64,000 nt of DNA from Limnanthes douglasii subsp. nivea (Eukaryota; Streptophyta; Magnoliopsida; Brassicales; Limnanthaceae). Every line of letters starts with the position of its first letter. Position 1 is the first letter of the stretch. The translations under genes and the position numbers were made by a program. Shown here piece by piece: positions 34,197 to 48,447 of the stretch. Where the stretch lies: positions 150,704,187-150,768,186 of the forward strand of contig JAUPFV010000001.1 in assembly GCA_036936605.1 (NCBI GenBank). Reading direction: 5' to 3'. The notes below the pieces were generated by a model. It had not been told where the DNA came from. It did no database searches and saw only the letters and a list, made by a program, of their open reading frames with translations.

Positions 34197-37100
34197 CAAA
34201 GTGATATCTACCTGGTGATTCATACGAAAATTAATTTTTGACACTTATTACTAATAACTAGTAGTTGTGTATATGCCCAAACCCAAAGAAACAATATACA
34301 AATATTTTTTCGAGGGTGAACAAACCGTTGTATAATGTCATTGTTAAGTTTGCACAATGCATACATATGCACAACTGAACTTCAATGTTGTATGGTTTTG
34401 GTGAAGTATGCCACGAAATAGTCATGACTGTCCCAAATTAGGCGTGGTTGTCTACAAATGTGGTTGTGAACTAATATTTTTACACTTAAAGAGTTGTCAT
34501 ATATAAGTAATGTATAACACATTTGCCCAAAGGTCTCCGCTAATGATTACGACGAGTTAGTTTTAATGAATACGGATCAGAGCTTAAGGTTAAATGTTGT
34601 AAGTTTGGATTGTGGTTATACTTTTAGGTAACAGTATTCCAAATTATCTAGATACAATGGAAACATGCTATGATTGTTCATTAGGAATCTCAATACATTT
34701 ATAAGACTATAGTTTTGGAAACACCTTTCATCTTACTTTGAAATATAAGCAGAGAATGAGAGGGCTACATTAAAGAGGATAAAGTTAAAATCTATAAGTC
34801 TAATGATAGTTTGTGAGACATTATTTAAATATATTATAAACGATTCTCTAAAGCGACAATTAAGATACTTGTAAATTTCAATGCCAAAATTTAGAATTTT
34901 ATTTATTTTTCAAGATTTATCAAAATTTGTTAAATATGAAAAATGATGTAGATTAAAATTTTAACATTATATTCAGATAAAACAATGATGAGATATATGA
35001 AAATATCAGTTATAAGTCTATTTATATGGTCAAGTTCTAGAGTTTATTTTTATTGACTTTTGAGTAAGATCATCAACATTAACTCTACACTTCATAGTTT
35101 TTCATCTTAGTTCAGTTATGATGAGATTATTAACTTTTTCAATATTAAAAGCTGAGAAATAATAAGGAATAATAATAATTCAGTATTGATCATTAAAGAG
35201 GCTTACATAAAAAATTATCTAAAATAAAAAATACGTATGAAATATAATTTAGTTGTACTAAGTTTCATGTCATAAGAAGGTTAACTATAATTTTGTATCA
35301 AGGTTTAATTTCTTCAACAAAGACGTTAGATAAATCCAGAAAGATTGTGAGAGGTTTAAGGCTCGGTCGGCCAACAAAATTTCTTTCACACTTCTGGTAT
35401 GGTCTTTCTTTTGATTTATTTTCAGTTTTAGAGACGTTTGATGGATTGATACATATATAACCATAAAATTTTATCTTCATTCAGAAAATAAATTAAATTA
35501 GCGAAATTACGTGATGATAAAAATACACACATATATAAAGAATGGTGGTCCACGAATATGCAAGTTAGAGAATGTGTAAGTTATATATAGTATAATAATT
35601 ATATTTTACAATGATGTTATGCATGTTTATGTGTATTATTTATTAAAATATATTGAAACTCAAATATAATTAAGTATACATTCGTTACAAGCATTTATGT
35701 TAAAACTCTCAAGAAAAGGTTGAAAAGTAATTTTCTTGCAGTACTTCAGTACCTTTTGACTATTCTGATTATTCATACATGTTTTGAGTAAATCAAATGA
35801 TAACTTACAAATTAAGTTTAAAAATTTATCTCATGGATTGATATATTTACAATCAGCATAATATATGTTACCATAGAATATATATACATATATATCTAGT
35901 TTTTAATAATTAAGAGATGATAAAATATTTGTACAACTAATGAGAATCATGTATAACTAAGAGGATTTATAAATAAAACATATATACATGTATAAGTGTA
36001 TATATATATATGTAGGATAAAATGAAATAAATTAAAATATCATGATAAATAAGTATATATTTGCCATAAGCATTCGAATCACATTTTTTGAGGCCGACGG
36101 TGACAAGTTACTAATTCGAAACTTTATAAATTTAATTAACTATTTTAATTATTTACACGTGTGTTGGATATATTAAAACAAAACACACCAAATAAATAAA
36201 ATTAGTTATATACATAGGAATGTAAGTCTTAAAAAATCTAAAAAATATATGTGAACCATTAATATGTAAAAATTACCAAGATAACATATTTTATCTATAT
36301 ATTGCTTGACCATATTATGCATATATTTCACCATGATTAAAATTCGTAACAAAAATTAAAATTTTTATGGTTAGAGTAAAGTACCACTTTAGTAAAATAA
36401 TTAAGTGTGTCATATTTGACTATAATGGTTCTCAGTAAAACAAATATGATGGTTAAAAATAATAATATTATAATCCAATTTATTTAGTTAAATAATAAAA
36501 ATATTTCATTCTTAAACTAATACATTAGGAAGTGCGATCATTTATTAAGAACGTCGAATGGAAGCAAAGTCTCACGGTCTAATAAAGAAAAACTAGAGCG
36601 TAATAAACTAATATTTATTTCATTATAACTTTATTTCATTTTATAAAGTTTAGTCTAGGATCCCAACAATCAAATCTAGATTTTATATAATAAAATAATT
36701 TTAAGGATATTAAGTTTAAGGAGAAGTAATAAGTGAAAACCTTATTAGAGAAAGATCATAAATGATATGTTTGAATTCAAAAGATTACGATTTGATATAT
36801 TTCATTACTGATTATCTCGTAATAATGTGAATGATTATTTACTTTAAAACAATATGTATATCCCCACTCTAGTATAAGTAGTCATTGTTGTTTAAAAAAT
36901 ATTATGCAAACTAAAATTAATATAGTCTTTTAAAAAAATCTATGGACATAAAAAGATTATATATTGGGTATTTAGGTTATAAAAATAGTTCTATAAAATA
37001 TTGTCAAAGAATATAGGTTGCAGTAACCGAAGAATTTAGTTTTAACTTATATGACATGGTGTAACATAAACAATTCAGTTTAAATTTCTATAATATTATT

Positions 37101-37800
37101 GTACAATTTTTAATAAGAATATTAATATTCTTGTGATGTAGAAGAAAAAATTAGTTGAAACTTTCATAACATCACAGAAAACCCTCAACTCTAGATTATT
37201 ATAGTATGAGTAAAAAATGATGCAAGATAATTTATATTTATATTCTTGTTTGTTATTTAGAAAAATAGACTCGTTGGTTTGAATCTCATATATAAAACCA
37301 TGTTTGACTAAAAAACATGATAAAATACATAATATTTTATATCATATAGGCTTCATTTTTCATAGACTGACCTTTTTTTCATACCCAACTTTGATTCTTT
37401 TTCTTGAGAGAGAGAGAAGATGAAAACCTAGTTTCTCAATAGCTCAGCTGCAATGTTCATTATAAATTATTTTTTGATGAGAGTTTGGCTGCCTACGCTA
37501 CGACTAATAATGCGTTATTGATTTATTCGGTTTCCTACCCACATTCGCTTCATCCAACATTAAAAATTAATAAACCATTGAGATGTTATTATCTTTATTA
37601 ATGAAAGGTAATATTATTATCAATAAGGTAATGATGTCGGAAAGATTTATTATCAAGACGTCGGAATAAGATAAAGAGCCAATGTAACAAATAATAAGAG
37701 AGCATGCGTGAAACAATAAGCTAATAGGTACGATAAACAAGAGAAGTAATAGTAAAAAAAATGAAACATCATCCAAATATATATAATTATGGGCAACCGA
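31500..37800. other. AT-rich intergenic DNA, no gene seen
   Basis: Only short frames without family features occur. At 31,625-31,770 a segment TATTTGAGGTTA...CCGTTATATAGTTGATTTTTTTT...TTATATAATTGT is duplicated in tandem. I found no TIR, LTR or RNA gene that I could support. Confidence 0.6.
34141..34193. repeat. (TA)n microsatellite, about 26 repeats
   Basis: Uninterrupted TA dinucleotides across 53 bases. Confidence 0.98.
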
Positions 37801-37856
37801 ACATACTAGTAAAGTCCAAATGAAGATGAAAATAACTTTAAGGTAGTAGAAGATTT

Positions 37857-38183
37857 GAGATAAGTTTAATATATTACTAAAATAGCAATGACGGTTAAGG
37901 AGTAAAATGGTAATTTATATAATAGATGCCTGACACGTGTCATAAGATACACGAATCATCCATCCTGAATAATTAAGAATAAAGTAGATTTGAATATGAG
38001 ATTCAATGATTGTAAAAATGGTTGATTCTTCAGTTAAAAAAACTACATGTCATAATAGATTTCTGACACGTGTCATAAGATACATGGGTCATCCATCCTG
38101 AATAATTAAGAATAAAGTAGATTTGAATAGGAGATTCAATGATTGTAAAAATGGTTGATTCTTCAATTAAAAAAACTACATGC
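37857..38183. repeat. 133-bp direct duplication beside a segment repeated at the window end
   Basis: The unit TAATAGAT..CTGACACGTGTCATAAGATACA...AAAAAAACTACATG occurs twice, starting about 37,919 and 38,052, with few differences; each copy has a palindromic GACACGTGTC. Just before it, 37,857-37,911 matches 63,949-64,000 (ATAAG(C/T)TTA(A/G)TATATTACTAAAAT). One reading is that these are parts of the two LTRs of the relic G3. Confidence 0.6.
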
Positions 38184-38404
38184 GTAATTAATCTTGATCA
38201 TTGTAAGTCTGATCATTTTTATAATATTCTTATAAGGAAATTCATTCATCATATTTGGAATAATTGTTGGAAGTATTCAAAGAAGTAATTTACTTACTAA
38301 TAGTGACGAATTTTGAACAATATGATCATAAAATTCCAATAATGAGTTTACGTAATGTTGCTTCGTCGGTTTGCATAAATAATAAGGTATAAGAAGTTGA
38401 ACAA

Positions 38405-38515
38405 CGAGATTTATGCCATAGTTGTACTATTCATTGTATGTTTGGTCCAAAACATGTCTGAATTACCCCTTCGGTTTAGGCAGTAATACCATTCCAAAAA
38501 TATCTGAACCCATCA
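38405..38515 (-). repeat. G1 3' LTR, truncated (about 110 bp left)
   Basis: GAATTACCCCTTCGGTTTA and flanks match 57,955-58,060 of the full LTR. It ends CATCA and is followed by a polypurine tract when read on the minus strand (AAGGGGGAAAACGAC). The rest of the LTR is missing left of about 38,405. Confidence 0.75.
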
Positions 38516-38720
38516 ATAGCCCTTTCAGTCGTTTTCCCCCTTGGTACTTGCACATATTTTTTCAAAAAGTAATTATGGTGTATTTAATAGCCCATAATCA
38601 TTACTTGAATAATTTATCTCCCCTAGGAGAAGCATTCAAGTATCTTTTTCAGAAGCAAGAAAACTTTTATAGAGAGAGAAAGCTTGAGTTCGTGATTTTG
38701 CTTTAAACCTGGGAAATTAT

Positions 38721-41055
38721 ATGTTCACAACCAGAACTGCTCTGATCAATAGAGGTTGGTTAAATCTATCTGATTTGGAAAAAATAAGAAAAGAGGCAAG
38801 AATCACAGCTAGACTTCTTGCTTCTCCTAGTGGAGTAATTAGCCAAACGATACCAGAACCAGACAAGATGACATCGTCGTCCAGAACATTAGTAATCCGA
38901 AAACCTTTTTTATCCTAAATTCACATACCCTAGAGTCTGAACCTTCAGTTCAAGTATCCCTAGATCATTTTTCTAAGGAAAAATCAGTTTACAGTGGTAA
39001 AAAACCCTCACCATTTCTCGTCATGGGATAAGATACCAAAAATATCACACATCGAAGAGTCACTCGACTCTCAAAGGCCAAGAGCACCCCTCCTTCTTCA
39101 AAAAAATGTTAGTTTAGAGGCATTAAAACCTCTTACCCAACCTCTTATGGACCCGAACCCATTGCTCCCCTTAATGAGGCCACCCAAATTGAGAAAGAAG
39201 CTGCATATGCTAAATCGGTCGAACAACGATCGACTATAATGGAAGAAAATATGGAAGATAGTGGGGAAAATACCCCATTGGAAACATCCAAACATACTTG
39301 GAATACCACATCGGATCGGATAAGTAGAGGAAATGTAGGACAACCAATACTGAGTCACTTCCGAGGTGCCTGGATGAGAAAGTTGGGCCCAATTTTCTTA
39401 AGTTTAATGTGAAATACTTACTGGACCTTCAAAAAATATCTTACGAGTATACACATACTGCCGAATTAGATCGGATAAGAACAAAATGGGGATTTTTGGA
39501 GTCTATTAAGGTGAGGATTCCTATTATTTCAAAAACTCCCATGGATTGTAAAGCTAAGAAAATGGTGGTATACATCGAGGTGCTGAACTGGGGTCTTCGT
39601 TTCCCATTAGACCCGGAAATAGTCAGATACTTTCATCTAATCAAGCTTTGCCCAAACCAGTTAAGTCGAATGCCTGGTATACTCTGCAAGCCAGCATTAT
39701 TGCTTCTAGATTGTCAAACATTCCAATGCCTATGGAACAGTTTGCTGTTGTGGTTGGTTTGTGTAAAAAACACCAAATCTCTTTTTATCATTACAATATG
39801 GGAAACGACTATAAAGTGGTGAATGATATGTTGGAGAATGAGAAACCATAGATGACTCAATTTCTTTTCATAAGTAGAGCTTGGGAGAATGGGAAAAAGA
39901 AAATCTTCAAAGAAAATCCAAGCTAATTGACTAGATACTAGAAGAGTTCAGGTAACTCTTGTTTGGTTATTTATTAGTATTAGACTTTATGTTGATATAC
40001 CAAACTGATTATTCTGTCTCTTTGCAATATTTTTGAAAATGTTCTTAGAGCATCTGGGGGCACGAAAGGCTACATTTGCCAAGTTAAATCAATGGGAATC
40101 GGATAACTGGGGACATGCCTTTTCACAATTGTTTCACTTCCGGAAACATGTTGAGGGCACACTTGTGGAATACAACTGGAAGCAGAGATCTTTCTTGGGA
40201 ACAACTGAACACTCCCCCTCTATCGGATATCATCCTTAAGAGAACTGAGGCGAAGGATGGAAAAATCTACTTACCATCCCGAAATAAAGCTCATAACCAT
40301 CAGAACAAGATAAAGAATAATAAGAAGAAGAAAGCTGAAGTTGACCCATCTCATCAGATTCCCGAAGCATCTAGTTTGGAGAATCCTGAAGGAATCAAAG
40401 TCATAAGGACTTCGGACAGATCTTTCCTCGGACCACCATAACCAATGCTGTAACTTATAATGGTGAATCTTTCGAGGTACCAAGTGAGCAGGATACTTTG
40501 GGCCATGCAGTCTTGGGCTACATCAGGCTAATAGTCGATCTGGAAAGACAAGTTAGGGCTCAAGCTAAGGATATAACTTCTCTTACCACAGACAACCAAA
40601 ACTTGAAAAATTATCTCGCTTTAAATAAAGAGAAGGAGGAACTGAGCACTGAACTGCGTTAATTCAAGACTACCCAAGAGGAAATTCTGACTAAGTATTC
40701 CGAACTGGAAACTACCACCTTTAATGAGATCAAGTCTTTGAAAACAAAAACAGCAAACCACCAATGCAAGCACTATCTGCACCTTAGCCTGAGAGAAAGA
40801 GAAGTTAGATAAACTTCTTAAAGAGAAATAAGTAGAAAATATTTCTCTAAAGAATAATCAAGCTCAAGAGTTAACTGCAACAGTAGAGAAGTATGTTGAT
40901 GGTGTTGTGGATTCTTTGGAAAAGAGGGATGAAGGTATCAAATCTAATCTGGTTTTGCTATTTCAAGAGACCTTTTCAAAGAAGAACCTTGGACCTTTGT
41001 GGAAGTTCGTACCATATGATGAGATACATTTTCATACCATGCCAGATGGTGATTA
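38721..41055 (+). pseudogene. G1 antisense extra ORF (Transposase_28-like and coiled coil)
   Basis: It starts at ATG 38,721 (MFTTRTALINRGWLNLSDLE), matching MLTVRNALVKGGWLNLSELE of G2. The central domain reads IRTKWGFLESIKVRI and NWGLRFPLDPEIVRYFHLIK at 39,409-39,650, a frame change follows, then NIPMPMEQFAVVVGLCKKH at 39,720. The C-terminal part is a Lys/Glu-rich coiled coil (40,500-40,900) ending GPLWKFVPYDEIHFHTMPDGD. Several stops break it. It is transcribed against gag-pol. The central domain is the one annotated as a putative gypsy-type transposon domain in plant proteins. Confidence 0.8.
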
Positions 41056-41659
41056 ACATAGTTTTTCTTCACTAAGTGAGTGTAATTTTGATGAGTGAAC
41101 CGATGGAAGATTTAACATTAATACCAAGAGTTGCAAGAAAGATGACGGTAAGGAATACCTCGAAGGGAACGAGCCCTAAGGTTATTGTGTTTACTTTTTA
41201 TGTTTAAGACTAAAGTCCTTGGATGGACAAGTTTCCTTTCGTATGTATTTCTTTCTCTTCTTATGTCTAGTATTTAATCAAGTATTTAATTTTTCCGATG
41301 TGTTTAACAAGAGTTTAGTTCATTGAATCACTTCAAAGATATTTCATATGAAAGACGAAAGTGTTTAATAGATCCGATCACTTCAAAGATTCTTCATTTG
41401 AAGGATGCAAGTATTTAATAGATCTGATCACTTCAGAAATACTTTATTTAAAGGCTGAAGGTGTTTAATAGACATTTAATTTATCTAATCTCCTAGTACT
41501 CACCACATTCTTTGAAAAAGGCATAAGATAACATTGATTGAAAACTGGACATCTCATTAAAACCTCCACGCGCCACCAGGTTAGGAAAGAGTATGCCGCT
41601 AAATATTTACATTGAAGTATGGCAAAGTAAATATTTACAAGATAGTTTTATTCTAAGTA

Positions 41660-44600
41660 CAACCAGAGATACTCAACGTTCTATGGGTACTTCAACATGT
41701 TGCCTTCTTTGTCTTGAAGTCTATATGTTCCTTGCTTGATCCTTTCACACACCATGTATGGGCCTTCCCAATTTGGAACTAGTTTCCCAAATTATTTCTC
41801 TTTGGTATGCAAAAAGACTTTTCTTAATACTTTGTCCCCTAACTGGAAATATCTTCTTTTTTACTCTGGATGCAAATCTACTTCTCACTAAACCCTGATA
41901 ATGTGTTGTTCTTAAACATGCCTTCACTCTTTTTTATTCAATCAGATCCAACTGATTCCTTACTACCATTTCATTAGCATGTTCGGAACAATTCTGTATC
42001 TTGAATGATAGTAAAGTAGCTTCTATATATGTGATTGCATATATCCCATAAACAAGGGCAAAAAAGAGACTCTTGGGTGGCCGTTTGTGGAGTAGTTCGG
42101 TAGGCCCACAATACTTTTTGTAAATTACTCTACCATTTCCATGCAGCTCCTGCCAAATTCTTTTTCAACCCTGTTAAAATTATCCGATGAACAACTTCAA
42201 CCTGGCCATTAGCCTGAGGGTGGTAAAGAGAAGAGAAGCAATGTTGAATTCCTCTGGAAGTGTAAAACGTATCCATGTCTTTATTGTCAAACTATGGCAC
42301 ATTGTATGTAGTAATTCATTGGGGAATTCCAATTTGACAACAAATATTAGATATGATAAATTTTATGACTGCCTTTGAAGTTGTTCCAATTAGTGTTGCA
42401 ACTTTTATCTATTTAGAGAAATAATCTATTTCCAAGATTATCGTTTGATAACCTCCGGACTCCATGGGAAGAGGTCCAACTAAGTCCAAAACCCATCTAT
42501 CGAAAGGTATAGGTTCATATATTAACTACATACAAACTGCTGACGTATAGATTTCATTCCCATATTTCTGGCAAGGATCACATCTTCTGACTATATCTTT
42601 GGAATGTGCCATTGTAGTAGGCCAAAAGTATTCTGCTAACAAAACTCTCATGGTTAGGGCCTTATAACCACAATTTGTTGATCCTTCTACATCGTGCAAT
42701 TCAGATAAAACACTTTGGTATTCTTCAAAACTTAAGCAATGTAGGAGAGGTCTTCTGAAAGATTTTATAAATAATTTCTCATAACACCAGGAAACCACGA
42801 GCATTGTACTTGATTTTTTTAGCCATGACTTTATCTGAAGGTAAAATTCTTATCAGAAATAAATTGATGTATTTTATAACTCCAATCTTTGGATTAGATT
42901 CCACATATATTCATACTTTTTTCAGATTCACCCTCTGTTCCTTGAACTGAGCTTATGGAGGGGCATTCTTGTATAAGAATCCATGGGTATACTTCAGAAT
43001 AGGCTAGGGTAGCTAAATAATCTACCATAGTATTCTCTGATCTAGGGACATGTTCATACTAGATGCTTTTAAAACTTATGGCAACTTTCCTCAGTACTTG
43101 CAAATACTTTATTAATTGATATTTTTTAGTTTGAGATAGCCCTTGAGCCCGATAGATAAGTAATTGGGAGTCGCTTACTAACCGGAACCTCTTTGCTCCA
43201 TATATTTGAGTTAGTCTTAAACCATCAATGGCCGCCTCATACTTTGATTCATTATTGGATGCTCTGAATCTAAAATATACAGCTTGATACATAGTATCAC
43301 CATAAGAGGAAGTCAAACAAATTTCAGCCCCATAACCCATCGTAATAGACCCACCATCTATTCAGATTAACAACTCTTTTTTAGACTTGTTTTCACGCTC
43401 TCGTTCGTATGGCCTTTTAGTATGAAATTCTACCAAGAAATCAACTATATCTTGAGCCTTGATCGCGGTTCGAGACGCAAAATCAATATCATAGTCTCGA
43501 AGCTCAACTGATCACTTAGTCATTCTTCGTGACATGTCAGATTTTTGTAGAACATTCTTTAGAGGAAAAGATGTTCGAAACGGTAATCGAATGTGCTTGA
43601 AAGTATAGCCTCATTTTTCCGGATTCTATCACCAACGCCAAGGCTAATTTTTCTAGCTTTAAATACTTTTTTTTCTTCCACTGAACTCTTGCTTATGTAA
43701 TACACCAGATGAGGGTAATTATCCACTTTCCTTACTAATACAACGCTCACGGAATACTCCAATATAACTAAGTATATATAAAGTTTCTCCCCTTGGATAG
43801 GTTTAAACAACGTCTTGGGTGAAGACAAATGTTTTTTATTTCAAGAAAGGTTGGATCACACTGCAACAAATTAAAGTCTTTATTATTCCTCAAAACTTGA
43901 AAAAAATAACTTGTCTGATGATCAGGAAATAAACCTATTCAATGCAGCCAACCGCCCGGTTAGTCTCTGGACTTATTTAGTACTTCAAGGAGTATCCTTA
44001 GCCAATAGAGCATTTAACTTATCCTGATCGTCTTGAATCCCTTTTTCACTTATGACATATCCTAGAAACTTGCCAGACCGAACCCTAAATATACATTTCT
44101 TCGGGTTTAATTTCAGGTTGATGGCTTCTAATTTAGAAAATGTTTCTTGAAGACCGGATATGTGTTCTTCCTCCTCGAGGCTCTTCACCATCATATCGTC
44201 TATATATACTTCTATATTCATGCCAATTTGGCTAGCAAATGTTTTATTTACCAATCACTGATAAGTAGCTCCAACATTCTTCAACCTAAATGACATTACT
44301 TTATAGCAGTGAAGCCCTCTGTCAGTAATAAAAATAGTATGATCCTGATCGTTTGGATCTACTTGTATATGATTATACCCCGAAAATGCATCCATGAAGG
44401 ATAACAACTTGTTACCCGATGTAGAATCCACCAACTGATCTATCCGAGTTACTGTAAAATGATATTTAGGACATGCCCTATTAAGATCGGTAAAGTCAAT
44501 ACACATACACCATTTTCTATTCTTTTTCTTGACCAGAACAGGATTAACCATCCACAAAGGGTATTGAGATTCTTTGATATGACCCATATTGGTTAACCGA

Positions 44601-45412
44601 TCAACCTCTTGCACTATCACATCGACCTTTTCTTTGGAAAAAATTCCTCTTCTTTGTACTACAGGTCCAACATTAGATCAGACTGATAATTTGTGGCAGA
44701 TCACCTCGCATGGTACTCCAGTTACATCATCATTGCTCCATGAAAACATGTGTAAATTGTTAGATAAGAAGGACAACAATTTTTCTTTCAAACTTAATGG
44801 TAACTTAGTTCTAATCCTAACACTTTTTCCTTATGCTAGGATATGGGTTACAACTTCTTCAATAGGTATTATAGCATTAGGAGCCTCCTTTGGATCATCT
44901 ACCTCATTCTGATTGGCCAAAGGCTCCAGTAGTTGATATTCCTTGTTAACCTTGACTGCCTCCAATATTTTTGAGGCAAGGGCTGTTACATAGCATTCTA
45001 TGGCCACTTCTGGACTGCTTTAGACAATATCCACCTATCCTCCCACAACATACTTAAACATTAATGGACGATAGAGGCCACAACATGCATCATAGAGAGT
45101 TGGGATCTTCCAAATATGGCATTGTAAGATGTTGGATAATCAACCACTACAAACAAAACCCTCACCATCTTTTTTAAATGGCCCTCTACCCAATAGTACT
45201 TCCTCTTCAAATTCACTAATGACATCAGCCGAATTCCCAGTAAACCCCATAATAGTTTTGTTCGATCGCTGAATGACCGAGGGATTTTTCCACTGTCTAT
45301 AAGTAGTTAAAAACAATATATTTTCCGAATTATTAGTGTCAATTAGGATCTGGCATACGTCATTACCCCAAATTAATGCCCATATTACCATAACATCTTC
45401 ATATGGACCCAC
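41660..45412 (-). pseudogene. G1 pol: protease, RT, two RNase H domains, integrase
   Basis: Protease region at 45,412-45,140 with a degenerate active site (ILIDTNNSENILF). RT at 44,620-43,985 with KKKNRKWCMCIDF, an intact LLSFMDAFSGYN and YIDDMMVKS; a stop lies in GATYQ at 44,255. RT-linked RNase H is at 43,828-43,559. A second RNase H at 43,340-43,059 keeps LVSDSQLLIYRAQG. Integrase at 42,804-41,745 has the CDPCQK finger, LVGPLP and GQVEV, but the middle DDE Asp motif reads ITTYN instead of ITTDN. Multiple stops. It is non-functional. Confidence 0.85.
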
Positions 45413-45789
45413 AATATCTCTTAATTCGTCTTCATAAAAAAATATGAAAGGAGCGGGGGTTTGGTAAAACTATATGGACATCTTTCCTTCCAGCCGAGTA
45501 GTCAAACTATTGTCATGTTTTTTTAACAACTTGAAGGTGGTGTTACAATATCTCTTCTAAATATGGTTAATGATTCAAAAAATTGCACCAAATCGGAAAC
45601 TATAGCAGATTTATCCACTATCACCCACCTGATTCCGATATTCAAAGATATTCAAAGTCCACATCAAAAATTTCAATAATCATCATGGTATCTTCCTGTC
45701 TGGACGTCCCTATAATGGTTAATGAAGTCGTACGGGGCACATTGGTATTAAATTGCGTATTATCCGGCCTCTTACCCCCTTGTTTTTTT

Positions 45790-46311
45790 AATAAAGGCAC
45801 CTAGTTTTCCTCTCTCAATGAGATTTTGAACTTTTTGATTTAAATCTATACAATCATGCGTGTCATGACCCACATCATTATGATACTTGCAGAAACAAGT
45901 ACTTTGGGGTTCTCTAGGGAACTGCAATGGGGCTGGCCGTCTAAAATGCACATTATTTTTAGTCTTGTTATAAATTGTTGCTCACTCTGTCCCATGTCAC
46001 CAACCGGATTGAGTTATTACTTGTGGAGTTAATATTGTAGCAGTAGATCTGTTCTGACGAGGCACCATGGACTTTTTAGTTTCTTTAATTGTAATTTGCT
46101 TTCCAGCATGATTTAAAAGCTCACTAAAAGTCATTATTTTTTTTCGGGTAACTAAATCGATTAAATTTCCCAGATTCAAGCCTTGTCTTAAATATGCGAA
46201 TGCTACTCGTTCAAAATAATCAGCTAGCCCATTCTTCGTGTTCACAAACCTACTTATATATTCCTTCAAATATTCGTTCGGCTCATGAGAACAATGAATA
46301 ATAGTATCACC
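45790..46311 (-). pseudogene. G1 gag, 3' half
   Basis: It continues the gag frame interrupted by G2: DTIIHCSHEPNEYLKEYISR, then YLRQGLNLGNLIDLVTRKK, and near 45,890 a zinc-knuckle-like CKYHNDVGHDTHDCIDL. The first base next to G2 is the TSD TCACC (46,307-46,311). Confidence 0.8.
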
Positions 46312-46687
46312 TGATGAGTCCTGATTTTCTCACCACCCACTGTAGAAACTGGATAGGGGAAATCTGGACAAAAACCACCCACTGAACCATCCGAACAGGA
46401 CTAAAGTATTAAAAACTAATCACTTTATGACTAAGCTAATTATCAACTTGCTTAATAAACTTATGGGCCTTTAAAGTCGACCCGGTTTCATGAGTTTGAC
46501 CCGAAAACCCATGAGACCCACAATCAAGGGTATAAATACCCAACCACCTTCATTAATGAGGGTAATGAAAATTTAATACAACCAGACAGCTCAAATATCT
46601 CACTACAAACTACCCAAAATTTAAATACCCTTGAAACATTACAAAACATCTGACTAAATTACCCTAAGACCGAAATTATCCTTACCA
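46312..46687 (+). repeat. G2 5' LTR
   Basis: 376 bp, TG...CA. A TATA-like GGTATAAATACCC lies near 46,528. Confidence 0.95.
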
Positions 46688-46712
46688 AATTGGCGACCAC
46701 AGTAGGAGGTGA
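46688..46712 (+). other. G2 primer-binding-site region
   Basis: AATTGGCGACCACAGTAGGA directly follows the 5' LTR, the place of the PBS. I do not assign the tRNA. G1 has a related AATAGGTGAACACAGTGGGA (minus strand, near 57,680). Confidence 0.6.
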
Positions 46713-46758
46713 AGGTGCCTGAATCTAGCATTCAAACCATCAAGAAAAACCAGTTCGG

Positions 46759-48447
46759 ATGAATTCGGACGAGCAAGAAGTGCCACCAACTTTGGCAAAA
46801 GTGGTGGGAGAAAATGACGAGTATACGATTGAGGAGCGAGACAGGTTGAAAGTTGAAATAGAAGCTTTGAGGGCTGCCAAAAGGGCAGAGTTGGGCACAA
46901 AAGAGACTAAGATGTCAGTAGCCTATCATACTGATAATCCAAGAAGCATGAGCCATCAAAGACCCATGTGAGTACTAAAAAGACTCATGATAGCTCAAAG
47001 AAATCTCATCGCTCTAAACCGGTGGAGAGTTTAGATTCAAACTCATAATCTTCCAGTAGCTCCTCAAATGAACTCAGAATCTACCAGTAGCTCCTCAAAT
47101 GAAGATGGAGTTGAAGAATCCTTGTCATCCAGCAGCGATGAAGGCCGTTCTAAAAAGAAACAAAAGTTGGTAAAAAGAACTCACGAAAGAGGGACATGCA
47201 TGGAAGGTTGAAGAGGAATCTGGGTAAAGGATCGTCTCACAGTCATAGTCATGGTCGGAGACACGTAGACCGCTTGTTAATGGATCCATTTGCCTTCCAT
47301 GATGAGCCAGGTATCTTTGCAACTCCTAACGAAGATACTATACATAGCCGTGGCCGGAATTGGAGACAATCTCCATTGTCCTCCAAGATACTGTCCGGGA
47401 ACCTTCCTAAGAGGTTTGACAGTACAAAAATGGAAAAATATAATGGCAGTAAAGATCCAGATAACCACTTGGAACAATTCAAAAAAATTATGATGAATTT
47501 TGATGATGATAAGTTAATTTGTCGAGCATTCTCCCAATCTTTTACGAGGAGTGCTTTGAAGTGGTACAATAGTCTACCACAAGGCTGCATCAGGAATTTC
47601 GACACTTTTTGGGTGGCTTTCCGAATGCAGTTTGTTGGAAGTAAAGAAGTAAAGGGCAATGAAGACACTATTATCCATTGTGCCCAAGAACCAAATGAAT
47701 ATCTGAAGGAGTACATAAGTCGTTTCGTGAATACCAAAAATTGATTAGCTGATTGCTTTGAACAAGTGGCAATAGCTTCTCTAAGGCAGGGTTTGAATCC
47801 TAGCAATTTGGCTGATTCAGTAACCAGAAAAAAGGCCATGACATGCGGAGGCTTACTGAATCAAGTCGGAAAACAGATTAATGTGGATGAAACAAAGAAA
47901 ACCAGAGTGCACCGACAAGTGAGATCTACCTCTGCTGCACCAAATCAAAACCAGAATTAGTCCGGTTATAAGGCTAAGGAAGCGGACAGGGTCAAAACAA
48001 AGCCAATGCTCAATCCCATCCAGCTGCACCAGCCTAGAGCCAACAATCTAGAAATAAGCGGGGGCCTTGGGTTTAACCGGAGTGGTTTGCTGAGTTGAAA
48101 GAAAACGTAGCCACCATTTGTGATAAAACGAAAGACGAAGTCCATTTCAGAAAGCCGGTTGCATTACAATCTCCCAGGGAAAGTCGAAATAATAGTTTTT
48201 GCCAGTATCACCATGATACTGGTCATACCACTGAAGATTTCATTGCATTGAAACATGAAGTGCAGAATTTGATTAAGAGAGTGAAGTTGGGGGATTATGT
48301 TAAAAGAAGAAGTAGAAATAGACCTGATAATGCTCATCGGGCTGGCCCGAACAATGCAGGGACATCGGCTCCGGATGAGGCTATAGTGATAATTGAAAGG
48401 TTTGACGTAGAATCAGAATATTTGGATCCTGATCCAACTCAAAAAAG
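46759..48447 (+). pseudogene. G2 gag
   Basis: It starts at ATG 46,759 (MNSDEQEVPPTLAKVV). After several frame breaks, the Retrotrans_gag core at 47,196-47,744 reads KMEKYNGSKDPDNHLEQFKK, LICRAFSQSFTRSALKWYN and FDTFWVAFRMQFVGSKEV. A stop at 47,742 interrupts ISRFVNTKN/LADCFEQVA. The frame resumes at 47,766 (ASLRQGLNPSNLADSVTRKK) and ends with a knuckle-like CQYHHDTGHTTEDF at about 48,200. It would form the virus-like particle. In-frame stops make it defective. Confidence 0.85.

Noticed and set aside
33400..34500. CACTA-type element
   Set aside because: A few CACGAC/GTCGTC-like phrases are present, but no CACTA ends, no 3-bp TSD and no transposase could be found.
47249..47839. 196-codon minus-strand frame
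   Set aside because: It lies antisense to the G2 gag core, whose plus-strand reading has clear family motifs.
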